Assembly (NCBI GenBank): GCA_036365515.1
Contig: CM070874.1
Coordinates: forward strand, 218,410,942-218,474,941
DNA length: 64,000 nt
Direction of reading: 5' to 3'
From: Torymus aiolomorphi
Taxonomy: Eukaryota > Arthropoda > Insecta > Hymenoptera > Torymidae
Made by a program: the position numbers and the translations under genes. The notes beneath the pieces were generated by a model. The model ran no database searches. It was not told the DNA's origin and worked only from the letters and a program-made list of their open reading frames with translations. How positions within the stretch are numbered: position 1 is the first letter of the stretch; every line of letters starts with the position of its first letter. Shown in pieces: positions 49,546 to 59,700 of this stretch.

Positions 49546-50150
49546 ATGTGGTGGTGGTGGGCAGTCAGATTGTCCTTTGCTAACAAAGTTTTGTCCAGGT
49601 TTTAATTAAGTTTTTATTTCAGATTCTGCAGGGGTGATTATAAACAAGGGCAATCTGACTGCCATAAAGATTAATTATTTTAATTTAATTTGTAAGACTG
49701 TAAGACCGATAGAAAAATTCTTATCAGTTGATTTAAATATTATTTATTAGCATTCATTTTGTACACTTATAGATTACAAACAATTAAGTATGAAAAAAAT
49801 GTAATTATTAGTCATTAGCTCATCACTATTATTTTAGGTTAGGTTTTTAATTAATATTAATTGTGTTATCTAACTCAGCGCTCCGTAATCTATGAAAAAT
49901 GACTTTAAACATTTGATGTATAGTGTGCAGTCGTATACGCCAATCAACTAAAGAAGTTTTTTTAGAAAATTGACACTTTAACACCGTGTTTTCGAGGTTA
50001 TAATTTTATATTATCATTTTCCCTATAGTTCTCCTATATTCGGCAATTCTTAATCTTGAAGTTCCAGCAAGATTCATTGAGTAAGGATATTCCTATCGCA
50101 AGTTATACGATTTTGAAAAAGGAAAAGTAGGTTTTGTCCACTGTGCGCCG

Positions 50151-50688
50151 CTGCTGCGACGTTGGCGGCTAGGACCTCTTCCGGAGAGAGCGCTCTGCTG
50201 TAGTCGTTGGTCATGGTGTCAATGGCGTCGTTCCTGGGTTGCCTTCGTCGTTGACCTGCTGTTGATGCGATGCCGATGGTTGCTGGTGGTCGATTGAGTG
50301 GTCGCTCGCACTGATGCGTTGTTGCGGGGCTCCTTTTTCCACGTGGTTGCTCTGCGCTGTCTTCTTGCTCCTTCTTCACGTCGTTGCGCTGAGGACTCTC
50401 GATGTCCAGTTGCTGCGCGTCGTGGGGGATGTCGTCGTGACTGCACGCGATGATCGTACTGTTAAGCGCATTGAATTCTTCAGATGCGTCGGAGTCCACG
50501 AGGTCTTGCCGCTCTGCGTTCTGTTCGTTGACGCGGTGCTGTGCCTCGCCTTTACACTCCACGTCGTTTTTCTGTTTTTCCGTAACTACTTCGTCGTCGA
50601 GTGGTTTGCGTGTTCGATTGCACGGCGGCCGTTTTAGTGCGGAAGTGGGCAGGCTCTGATATTCGGCAGGATGCCTGGAGTTGCGCAA
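50151..50688 (-). pseudogene. gag: Gypsy-2 Gag, N-terminal part
   Basis: Open frame (start uncertain; TTG at 50688) of low-complexity, charged sequence ending YSRALSPEEVLAANVAAAA, where the foldback element enters. It rejoins the capsid part at 44457 in frame once one CGCCG copy is discounted. It may be the disordered N-terminal segment of Gag. Confidence 0.7.
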
Positions 50689-50807
50689 CAGGTAGTGGTC
50701 TAGTCGGTCATCTTAACCGGCTTGCGTCGGTTTTTCTTTCTTGGCCGGCAGCCTTCTTGCTCACTCGCGCACTTTAGAAATTGCGTTGCTGTACTCACGA
50801 AGTTGAA

Positions 50808-50820
50808 GGCGGGGTCACCA
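50808..50820 (-). promoter_or_regulatory. Primer-binding site of Gypsy-2
   Basis: Minus strand TGGTGACCCCGCC, three bases after the LTR end. The tRNA is not assigned. Confidence 0.55.
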
Positions 50821-50823
50821 CTG

Positions 50824-51262
50824 TGTGGGCTTTGCGCTCCCGCCGATCATGATGCAATGTAGGATTCCAGTATTGGAGAGCGGAGAGTCGCAACAACAAA
50901 GAGTGAGACAGGCGGTTACAAAGAATACAAAGTACTGGCTTTATTAATCACCGTAGAGACGCAATTACAACGCTGGCACATTGCGCGTGCCAGCGCAGAG
51001 TTTCAGGCTTTAATCTCGATTCTTCTGACGCTAGAGCTGTGGCGTGTTATCTGGGCGAGCGAGACTGTTCTTGGCTAGAGCGAGTGTCTCGTTGAGCGGC
51101 TGCCGGATGATAGAGGTAGAGGAGAGCTCTGCTCCGAGCGTGAACACCTCTCGAGGCTCGAGGCACTGCTTGCGCGACTTGTGCTCTCTCGCGGGCGATA
51201 ATGGCGTCGATGTCGCTGGCGCTGTCCACGAGCTGCTTCGTGCGAGGGGCGCAGGCGCCACA
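50824..51262 (-). repeat. Gypsy-2 5' LTR
   Basis: On the minus strand runs TGTGGCGCCTGCG to GCAAAGCCCACA (TG...CA), placed correctly before the PBS. The 3' partner is missing, so the edges rest on motif alone. Confidence 0.6.
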
Positions 51263-51769
51263 AAATCATGCAGATATGCAAACAGAATAAAAAACCAAAA
51301 TATTGTAAAGCCTTTGTCATAGCCTAATAACCAGACTTATTCACTTGTTACCTGCAATAGAATACATTTAAGTTATATTCATATTCAGATCATTGATTTC
51401 ACCTGCACTAAAACTACCTTCAAGTGTTGTTTGTCACAATTTCCCGGCTTACTTTGTAATGGTAAGCTTCACAGTCTGCATTCTTTCCACAATACTGAAA
51501 TAGCCGTTTTCAAGTTTTTCCCAGCAATCTAAAATAGCAGTTTTAGATCAAAATCAACAGCAAAAATATGCAGTTTTAGATAAAAATCATTACCATCCTA
51601 GATAAATTTCAGCATTAATACATGCACATGGTAAACGGTGAGTACATTAAAAAAATAAACCCCTTTAATATAATATATATTAGGTTATGTTACGTTATGA
51701 AGCAATATGAATGATCTCGAAGTCCGCATTGATAATCGATCTTGAATCTAGAAAGAGAAGATGTTGTTA
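51263..51769. other. Spacer, possible exon remnant on minus strand
   Basis: AT-rich. Minus strand about 51537-51455 reads DCWEKLENGYFSIVERMQTV and onward after a ttttag, which looks exon-like but is not recognised. Otherwise nothing. Confidence 0.25.
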
Positions 51770-52705
51770 TGTTACGACACGAGCCGGGGTCTGGGAGCAG
51801 AAAGGCGCTTCTGCAATGGTCGCCGCTTTGACCAATAATATTGTGGATTCGTTGTTCGATGAAACGCTAAAGCGCAAGGAATTGCGGGAACTTTGAAATG
51901 GAAACTCGAACTTGAAGATATAACCTTAACTCTGGAGTTTATTCAATTAAATAAGATACTTGTAGACTTTGACAAAATAGATAAACTTTCAACCGTGACT
52001 CTATACAATTCAAGATAACGTCGAGTATAATGGCGACTGACACTAGGACGTGGTCAGGGCGCTTGCACTAGTGTAACTGAACTGCTGAGCTTTTCACGCT
52101 CTCGGTAGTGACTGAGCTTTGAGCTTGATTCCTCTTCCTTTTATAGTCTTCGGGAAAATCTAGTAGTGGGAGCAAAGACCAATCAGAGCCGTTTCCCCCT
52201 CTCAAGTGGGAGGAGCTCCGCTGGAGAATTCTAGTTTTCTGGGTTATCTCCCGAGCGTGGGTGTGGCTTAACTGCTTTTATCTTCGAGAGTGGGGGATAT
52301 CTGGATTTATCTGGTTCCTTTGTTTTCCTTTAATTGTGTCCTTGAGTTCCAAAAATAGAATATTCCCCGAATTTTCGTTGATGATTTCTCGGGAAAAATT
52401 TAGTAAACAATTCCTGGAATTAAAGATGATAAATATTTCCTAGAAAAGAGAAGAGCGTTTCCCTGAATTTCCGTTAATGATTCCTCGGAAAAAATGTAGT
52501 AAACAACTCTTGGAATTAAAGATGATGAATATTTCCTAAAAAAAAAGGAAGAGCGTTTCCCTAAGCGATTTATGATATCTTTAATCTTAATATTATTAGA
52601 CTCCTAATTATTATTAATGCCTAGATTAATTGTTATTAGTACATTTCAATCGCGAGCTATTAACTTAGTTGTAGAAGCTGATGGTAGAGTTGTTTATTAA
52701 TAAGT
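51770..52705 (-). repeat. LTR of a Gypsy-3-related family, minus orientation
   Basis: Read on the minus strand it parallels 57380-57888: cccactacta, TATA box, TCAGTCA, then ttccttgcgctt, ggtcaaagcggcgaccatt and an end in gtaaca (RC at 51770). Clearly diverged from the plus-strand LTR, so a sister family or an old copy. The 5' edge is lost at the Penelope 2 insertion or lies near 52705. No coding region follows it, so it may be a solo LTR. Confidence 0.65.
52111..52145 (-). promoter_or_regulatory. LTR core promoter (TATA plus initiator)
   Basis: Minus strand CTATAAAAGG with TCAGT about 25-30 bases downstream, the arthropod TATA-Inr spacing. Confidence 0.6.
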
Positions 52706-52799
52706 GTAGTTGATAATAATGGCCATATCTACCAAGTGGTGTGTTGATTTTTATGGCAAAGGTTGCAATAAAACACAACACATCTATATATTTGTTTTA

Positions 52800-52842
52800 G
52801 TCGATGTTTCGGACATTTTTTATGACATGTCCCTCTTCAGGA
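52800..52842 (-). ncRNA. Hammerhead ribozyme core (Penelope 2, minus copy)
   Basis: Minus strand CTGAAGA, stem GGACAT/ATGTCC, GAAAC. The cleanest core of the five. Confidence 0.65.
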
Positions 52843-53339
52843 GCTAATTTAACATACATGTATGTTATTTAACAATAACTTGGATGGTATTACAATATAA
52901 ACTTACATAAGAACTTAATCAAGTACGTAAATCACAGGGAGAGACCCCACTTGTCAATGTTTAATAAATACAAATTTGTTGCCTTATATACCGAGTGTAT
53001 GCGTCTGTGTAAGTCAGAGACAAATAACAGACGATACTAATACATAGTGAGTATAGGACTGGTGGGGGATGCAATTTACAGCGGTAGCGACAGGCGCGAG
53101 GTAGTAAAGAAACATGTAATCGTAGAGGTAGGATTTCGGCCAATGATGATAGTCATAGATGTAAGCCAGCCTACAGACTGCTTCGTGACAACTCCCACCA
53201 ACGTGCGATCCTAATACTTTCTCAATGCAGAGACGCAGTAACAATATTATTTTGAAGTCAGAAAATTACAAGTTTTTATAAAGGAATTATATTCGTTAGG
53301 TATTCTATTTATCTTATAATGTTTATTCATATAATTTTT

Positions 53340-54770
53340 TTGTGTATGTATAAACAAAGCTTCAGAAAATAGTCTCTTTCCATTATTTTTTTCCGTGTCT
53401 AATATCTTTATGTTATTAAAATCGATCGAATGATTATTTTCTAACGTATGTGAAAATAATCCGGAATCAAGATCCTTATCTCTATGTTTTTTTGCGTGTT
53501 CTTTGGTCTGACAATCAACCGTCTACTCGTCTGTCCAACATAAGACGCATTACAATCCTTACATTTTATTTGGTATACTACATTGGCACTATTACATTTA
53601 TCATTTTTGTCCTTTCCAAGTTTTATAATATTATTCAATTTATTTTTCGCACTATATACTACTTGTGTGCTATATTTAAAAAAAAAAAATTTTGTGAAAA
53701 ATTCTAATTCCTTAACATAAGGTAGACTAATAAATCTTTATTGTTAACAATGTTAGTTTGTGCTGATGTTTTTGTGCATCTTATCTTTTTTATGCGTTTT
53801 CTTACATAAAAATCTATTAAATCATGGGGATAATCATTTTTTTGTAAAACCTGTTTTATGAAGGAGATATTTTTTTCGTGGAATTTTTTGTGCGATAATC
53901 TTATGGCTCTGTCTACAAGGCAGTAAATGATGGCTATTTTATTACTAAGAGGGTGGTGCGAATTGAAATTTAAATAACGTCCTGAAAAGGTTGGTTTTTG
54001 GTGCTAATTTGTTGTTATACGTCTCTGGTTATTTATTATAATTTTTAAGTCTAGAAAACTAATGCTTTTATTTTGAGCCAATTCAACTGTAAATTGTAAA
54101 TGATTGTCATATTCATTAAAGGTGTGTAAAGTGTGATCTATGGAAATTTTCGGTATACATAATATAATATCATCAACGTAGCGGAAATAAAACATTGGTT
54201 TGACATTCAACTTATCAATACACTCTGTCTCCAAATCCTCCATGACAATGTCTGATAAAATCGGGCTTATAGGGTTGCCCATGGCTGAGCCAAATATTTG
54301 CCTATAAACCTTTTTATTAAATTGGAAATAATTATTGTTTAAAATAAATTTGATAACTTGTAAAAATTTAGTGCAACTTATGTTAATTTTATTATGTAGC
54401 TGGGTCCATCTTTTTTCAATAGCCTTACAAACTAAATATTCCGGTACGTTTCTAAAAAGACTGACCACGTCGAAGCTAATGATATCATGGTCAGGGGGGA
54501 TTTGGATATCTTTGATTTTTTCTTTTAATTTTAAGCTATTGTCGATATGTGAAGCAGGAGGTTTTAGATTATTCTGAAGGAATTTTGCAAAATATTTTGA
54601 GACGTTGTATGCGGGAGAATTAAAGGTGGATATTATAGGTCTAACAGGGAAACCATTTTTATGAATTTTTGTTAAGCCATAGGCTTTTGAAAGGTTAAAT
54701 TTTTGCAAAACCGGAGACAGCTTTGTACGGTTTCCCGTAAAATCTATTTTATTAAGCCATTAAGCCACAC
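53340..54770 (-). pseudogene. Penelope 2 reverse transcriptase and GIY-YIG endonuclease, minus copy
   Basis: RT from KLSPVLQKFNLSKAYGLTKIHK through motif A (IISFDVVSLFRNV), motif B (GSAMGNPISPILSDIV) and the catalytic FYFRYVDDIILC to FLDLKIIINNQ; a stop follows at about 54004. The linker and endonuclease continue to 53340: KLGKDKNDKCNSANVVYQIK then CKDCNASYVGQTSRRL, after which a frameshift (RPKNTQK against the plus copy's RTKEHAKK) breaks it. The N-terminal RT part is missing on this strand. Confidence 0.85.
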
Positions 54771-54779
54771 ATTAAGCCA

Positions 54780-55452
54780 CAGTCATACTAAATAAATCCA
54801 CTTACATAGAGAAAACAGAAAATTTATTTAAAGACACAAAATATTATATAGAAACAAAAACAAATCCATTACCAGGTTTAGAACGAAAAACTAATGAATT
54901 AATAAAATGGCTTAATAAAATAGATGATTATCAAAAAAATGATTATCCTCATGATTTAATATAATAGATTTTCATGTAAGAAAACGCATAAAAAAGATAA
55001 GATGCACAAAAACATCAGCACAAACTAACATTGTTAACAATAGAGGTTTTATTAGTCTACCTTATGTCAAGGAATTAGAATTTTTCACAAAAAATTTTTT
55101 TTTTAAATATAACACACAAGTAGTATATAGTGCGAAAAATAAATTGAATAATATTATAAAACTTGGAAAGGACAAAAATGATAAATGTAATAGTGCGAAT
55201 GTAGTATACCAAATAAAATGTAAGGATTGTAATGCATCTTATGTTGGACAGACGAGTAGACGGTTGATTGTCAGAACCAAAGAACACGCAAAAAAACATA
55301 GAGATAAGGATCTTAACTCCGGATTATTTTCACATACGTTAGAAAATAATCATTCGATCGATTCTAATAACATAAAGATATTAGACACGGAAAAAAATAA
55401 TGGAAAGAGACTATTTTCTGAAGCTTTGTTTATACATACACAAAAAAATTAG
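54780..55452 (+). pseudogene. Penelope 2 internally deleted copy, plus strand
   Basis: Begins with an RT N-terminal segment (LNKSTYIEKTENLFKDTKYY to WLNKIDDYQKNDYPHDLI, about 54786-54963), then jumps directly to the linker (RKRIKKIRCTKTSAQTNIVN) and an intact GIY-YIG domain, CKDCNASYVGQTSRRLIVRT, ending HTQKN at 55452. The RT catalytic part is absent. Confidence 0.75.
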
Positions 55453-55973
55453 ATGAATAAACAATATGAGATAAATAGACTACCCAACGAATATAATTCC
55501 TTTAAAAAACTTGTAATTTTCTGACTTCAAAATCATATTATTACTGCGTCTCTGCGTTGAGAAAGTATTAGGATCGCACGTTGGTGGGAGTTGTCACTAA
55601 TTGTAAGCAGTCTGTAGGCTGGCTTATATCTATGACTATCATCATTGGCCGAATTCCCACCTCTACGATTACATGTCTCCTTACAATCTCGCGCCTGTCG
55701 CAACCGTTGTAAATTGCGTGCCCCACCAGTCCTATAGTCACTATGTATTGGTATCGTCTGTTATTTGTATTTGTTATTAGTATCTCTGACATACACAAAC
55801 GCATATACTCGGTATATAAGGCAAAAAATTTGTATTTATTAAACATTGACAAGTGGGGTCTCTCCCTGTGATTTACGTACTTGATTAAGTTCTTATGTAA
55901 GTTTATATTGTAATACCATCGATCTTATTGTTAAAAAACTTACATGTATATTAATTTTGTTGAATAATTTTGT

Positions 55974-56016
55974 TAAATGAAGAGGGACATGTAATAAAAA
56001 ATGTCCGAAACGTCGA
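55974..56016 (+). ncRNA. Hammerhead ribozyme core, mutated (Penelope 2, plus copy)
   Basis: ATGAAGA in place of CTGAAGA, stem GGACAT/ATGTCC, GAAAC at 56007-56011. The first core base is changed, so cleavage is doubtful. Confidence 0.5.
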
Positions 56017-56117
56017 CTAAAACAAATATATAGTTGTGTTGTATTTTATTGCAACCTTTGCCATAAAAATCAACACACCACTTGGTAGATAGTGCCATTA
56101 GTATCAACTACACGCAA

Positions 56118-57888
56118 GCTATTAATTATCAAATTCAATTACATACGGAATTAGTATTTATCGTTAGTTATTTATTTCTATTTGCGTTATCGTAAATTCA
56201 TTTATTGTTTATTTACTATTTCTTTACGGAACGGTTGATATAAATTATCTGATTAAAATTAAACAAATTAATTATTTATTGTTAAAATCTTCCATAGGGT
56301 TTTATTTTATGGGAATACGTTTCAATACGTTTGGTATATAATTGGTTGATTTATTTGATATTATTTTGAAATCAATCTTTTACATTCGAAATTATCATTG
56401 TAGACCGATCCTAAATATTCTGCTACTAGTTCACGCGAATGCAGTTCATAACAGTTATGAACTGCGATTGCGTAAATTAGTCGTGCAATATATAAAGGCA
56501 ATTCTACAATAGAACCTTGAATATTGATTTCTGATAAAACTTAAATAAAATAATAAATTAAATAATAATAATTGAATGCGTTCTCATAACAATCTCGATC
56601 TAAAATTCTAATAGTAGATTCTGTATATTAATTAGTTAATTAACTAAGTTATAAACATGTAATTAACAATAACTCGAATAGGAATTGATGATAAACGAGC
56701 GATAATGAATTTATTAACTATTTACCTTTAACGAATAGTAATTGTGCTTGTATAATTCAACTACCAATGGCAAGGTCAATGCACTAACGAACAAATTGAG
56801 ATTAGCAATAAATCTAAATAAACGGTAGTAATCTGCGATTAAATTAATAACTATTTGGACAATAAATAATAATTACGTCATAATAATTAGCGATTCGATA
56901 AATGACGGCAGGCGTAATAATAATTAATTAGGGAAGCTCGCTCGGGTAGGGAAAGCTCTGTTACAGGAGTCATCCTAAGGGCGATCGATAAGATGACAAC
57001 GCAAGCGACCCCAAGGATGGAAAACACAAACAGCAGCGTAGCCTATAGCCAAGGTTGAAGGGTTAAACAGCCTACTATCCCACAGCATCGAGAAGACGTA
57101 AATAGCAGCGTAGGCTCTATTCAAGGACGGAAGGTCAAACAACACACGATCTCGCAGCGTAGCCTGCCTTTAAGGGCGAAAGGTCGAGCAAACGGTTAGC
57201 GAGGAGGACAACTGACGATCGACGACAAGGGTTACCTCAAGGGCAAGTCAACGGACAACCACTATTGCGCTATGGAGCCCAACAGCCTAACGGTCCGAGC
57301 CATCGTCAACAACCAATCACGGACTAGCGGCGCCCCACGCCACCGAAGGAGGAGGTCCATCACCCTCTGATCATCACTCTCGACCCTGCTTTCTGATCTG
57401 GGACCCCTCCATCGCCCTTCTTTCTACCTAGAAGTGGGGAGGGCCTCTGAAGCAACCGGGCGCCCTACAGTCTCTACACTATACTGCCTCCCACTACTAA
57501 TCTGAAGCTCTACCTACGACTCAAAATATAAATTGGGCCTCACCGCCGGCCTCAGTCAGTCGCTACCAAGCACATGATAAGCTTCGTAGTTTGTTCAATT
57601 GCACTAGTGAACGCACCCTGAGCACGTCATCGTATCAGTCTATATTGAATTATATTGAGTCACGGTTCTAAAGTTCATTGATTGTCAAAGTTAACAAGGT
57701 TCTTAATTAATTCAATAAAATCAAGTTAAAGTCTATTCTCTCGAGTTCAAGTTTTTATTTAAAATTTCCCGCGACTCCTTGCGCTTCAGCGCTTAATTGA
57801 ACGAACGAATTCTACAATCTAATTGGTCAACGCGGCGACCATTTTAGAAATACCTTTCGACTAAAAGACCCCGACTCCGGTAGTAACA
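56118..57888 (+). repeat. Gypsy-3 5' LTR (left edge uncertain)
   Basis: Ends ccggtagtaaca just before the PBS. The left edge is not determined; it may start well inside this range. Degenerate repeats with cagcgtagcct lie at about 57030-57180. Shares its promoter-to-U5 half with 51770-52250 (inverse). Confidence 0.6.
57527..57556 (+). promoter_or_regulatory. Gypsy-3 LTR core promoter
   Basis: TATAAAT at 57527 and TCAGT at 57552, arthropod TATA-Inr spacing. Confidence 0.6.
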
Positions 57889-57893
57889 AATTT

Positions 57894-57911
57894 TGGTGAC
57901 AGCGGTGGGAT
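57894..57911 (+). promoter_or_regulatory. Primer-binding site of Gypsy-3
   Basis: TGGTGACAGCGGTGGG starts 5 bases after the LTR end. The tRNA is not assigned. Confidence 0.6.
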
Positions 57912-58470
57912 TCGTTCAAGGAGTTCGCGAGTGAAAGAGACTAAACGAAGTGAAGTGTATAGTGTTCTGTCCAGGGTTTTTGAGCCGTGGTTTCCCCTGG
58001 ACCAAGGGCGAATGCCAGAACATCCGATTTGAGGAATTGGGTCCACGGCAAGAATGAAAGTGAAATTCGCATTCAAATCGAAGGACTTCATGAACAGCGA
58101 CGTCGAAGCACTATCTAACTCAAGAGAGATCACTCCTGATTCAAGATACGAGAGTGAAAACCTCCAAGGCCAACTCCCAGGCGATGACTTCATAGCAGAA
58201 GAAGCCCATATCAGCTCCGTTGTCGGCGTCATATACGATCAGGACATTGTCTCTCCACGCCACCAGCTTGCAAGCATTGCTAGCATTAACCACGATTCAT
58301 CAGAATTAATCGCGAAGTGATCAGTAGTGGTTAAAAGACACTAGCTTATTACGAGCCACCAGTACTTAGCCACAAACGCCAGCTTCTAATCATCAGCCCT
58401 GGCCAAAAATAACCAGCACCTGCCACAAGTCACCAGCATCTATAACGAGCTCCCAGCACCTGCCACGAAC
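57912..58470 (+). other. Gypsy-3 leader with short ORF and repeats
   Basis: An 88-codon frame (58054-58320, MKVKFAFKSKDF) may be a remnant of the Gag N-terminus. It is followed by imperfect repeats of ccagcacctgccac (about 58340-58480). Confidence 0.4.
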
Positions 58471-58976
58471 GTGTCCCCAGCATTAGCCCCGTCTGAGTCA
58501 TCCAGATCATCTGCGAGGCAGCGAGTGATTGACCTAAGTAACCCGAGCGAGCGAGCGAACGATTATTGCAAAATGTCGGTTAATAGCGAGCAATTGTCCG
58601 GTTCGTGGGTAATTTCGGAGAGTTTTAGGCGTACGGATGATAATGATAGTCTACCTGATGTTATGGAGGTATTAGATTTAACGACTAATAATCATGCCAA
58701 ACCCAGCGCACCATTGGTTAGGCCGCCGCTTAATCCCGCCCCGAGGTCGCGGAATATTGGGGATAATTTAATTACGCGTGATGACTTCGATAATAATTCA
58801 ATAAATAATAGATCCGTTAAATCAGATTCTTTTTCGAGCTACAAAAAGACTAATGAAATCGTGCGGATACTCCCCGAGTTTAACGGAAAAAATATATCTG
58901 TAAATCGTTTCACTAGAGAATGTATAGAAGCCGAAAATTTCGTAAATCCCAATGATAAATAGTAGATTTTCTTACA

Positions 58977-59075
58977 AGAGGGGAAAATGGAACTTCCGCA
59001 GGCACGTGATATGACGACCGAGGCGAAGATGAGGCCGTCATATCACGTGCATACAGGAGTTCCATTTAACCCCCG
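58977..59075. repeat. Near-perfect hairpin, ~95 bp
   Basis: Left arm ggcacgtgatatgacg and upstream aaaatggaact pair with cgtcatatcacgtgc and agttccattt. The loop is about 19 bases. Could be a tiny foldback element. Confidence 0.7.
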
Positions 59076-59414
59076 TGTCAGAAATAGTATTTTTCTCTAT
59101 TCCCGGGCGAAAGTACGTTAATTAATCAGTCTAGAAAAGTCGAAAATCATTGTCTTTCCTGGTGACATCAACTCTGCGCAGCCATTTTTTTACTTTCACC
59201 CTATGCTTTGATAGCGTTAGCGACTTCACGTCGTCCTTGTAGTTTGCAGGTTATATTTTTCAATTTTATTTTACTTGTCGCAATTGTTTTTTCCCGATGC
59301 ACGCGTTTATGTGTGTTCGATGCCCGCCCAACATTTGCAGTATGAGCGCAGCGGGTATCGAAAATACATGAACAAGCAGATTGTTACTTACTCATGTGAG
59401 TCAAGAGAAAGAGG

Positions 59415-59700
59415 GATAGAGAGATAGATAGATAAATAGATAAATCTTTATTCTGCCTTTTCGGCAGAAATTAGAAAATACATTAAAAGATATAAAATTA
59501 TAAATTTCAGTCAATTACAATAGAGTACAATAACAATTTAGTTCATCACGTAGTACAATACATAAGACATACAAAAGATTTATCATAAACATAACAATGC
59601 AAAAAAAACTAAAAAGATAATCTTTAAAATAATAAATAAGAGAGCATGTGGTAAATAAAATACTTATAAAAATACTTATACGAATATCATAATGTTCCGC
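59415..59700 (-). mobile_element. LINE/SINE 3' tail fragment with (TATC)n end
   Basis: Minus strand ends gccgaaaaggcagaataaag then atttatctatc repeats, a common LINE/SINE 3' end with AATAAA and a simple-repeat tail. No coding part. Confidence 0.5.

Larger units (their letters stand above)
47648..49731. mobile_element. Penelope-like element 1, head-to-head inverted pair
   Basis: A 14-bp direct repeat tttaaatattattt flanks it (47634-47647 and 49732-49745), a length normal for Penelope elements. Left part: minus-strand copy with its 3' end at about 47684, truncated in the RT at about 49000. Right part: plus-strand copy starting in the linker at about 48994, with its 3' end at about 49731. The last ~700 bp of the two copies are inverse repeats. 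No introns seen in the fragment. Confidence 0.82.
44458..50145. mobile_element. Transib-like giant foldback element in Gypsy-2 gag
   Basis: Tips (read inward) are TACAGTGGGCAAAT on the left and CACAGTGGACAAAA on the right. Both are followed by matching sequence (tttttcaaaatcgtataact). A 5-bp repeat CGCCG flanks it (44453-44457 and 50146-50150). Transib elements have CACWRTG-type ends and 5-bp GC-rich CGNCG-like target duplications, so both signatures fit. Removing the element and one CGCCG joins AANVAAAA to SCRMPPFW in frame in gag. The whole element is a palindrome (centre about 46190) of ~437-bp repeats, with no transposase. The right arm is interrupted by two retroelement insertions (47353-47590 and 47648-49731). 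Confidence 0.8.
40963..51262 (-). mobile_element. Second Ty3/Gypsy retrotransposon, truncated and interrupted
   Basis: Minus strand: 5' LTR (51262-50824), PBS, gag (from about 50688, continued at 44457), pol to the integrase core, then an abrupt end at about 40963-40985 with no 3' LTR. Gag is split by the foldback element at 44458-50145. Higher GC than its surroundings. Different family from the Gypsy at 25174. Confidence 0.85.
52706..56117. mobile_element. Penelope-like element 2, head-to-head inverted pair
   Basis: Both outer ends carry gtgtagttgata and atctaccaagtggtgtgttg in opposite orientation (52706 and 56117). The outer ~1 kb arms are inverse copies. Minus copy: RT core and GIY-YIG. 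Plus copy: N-terminal RT fragment joined to linker and GIY-YIG. Not the same family as Penelope 1. No clear direct repeat at the edges. Confidence 0.8.
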
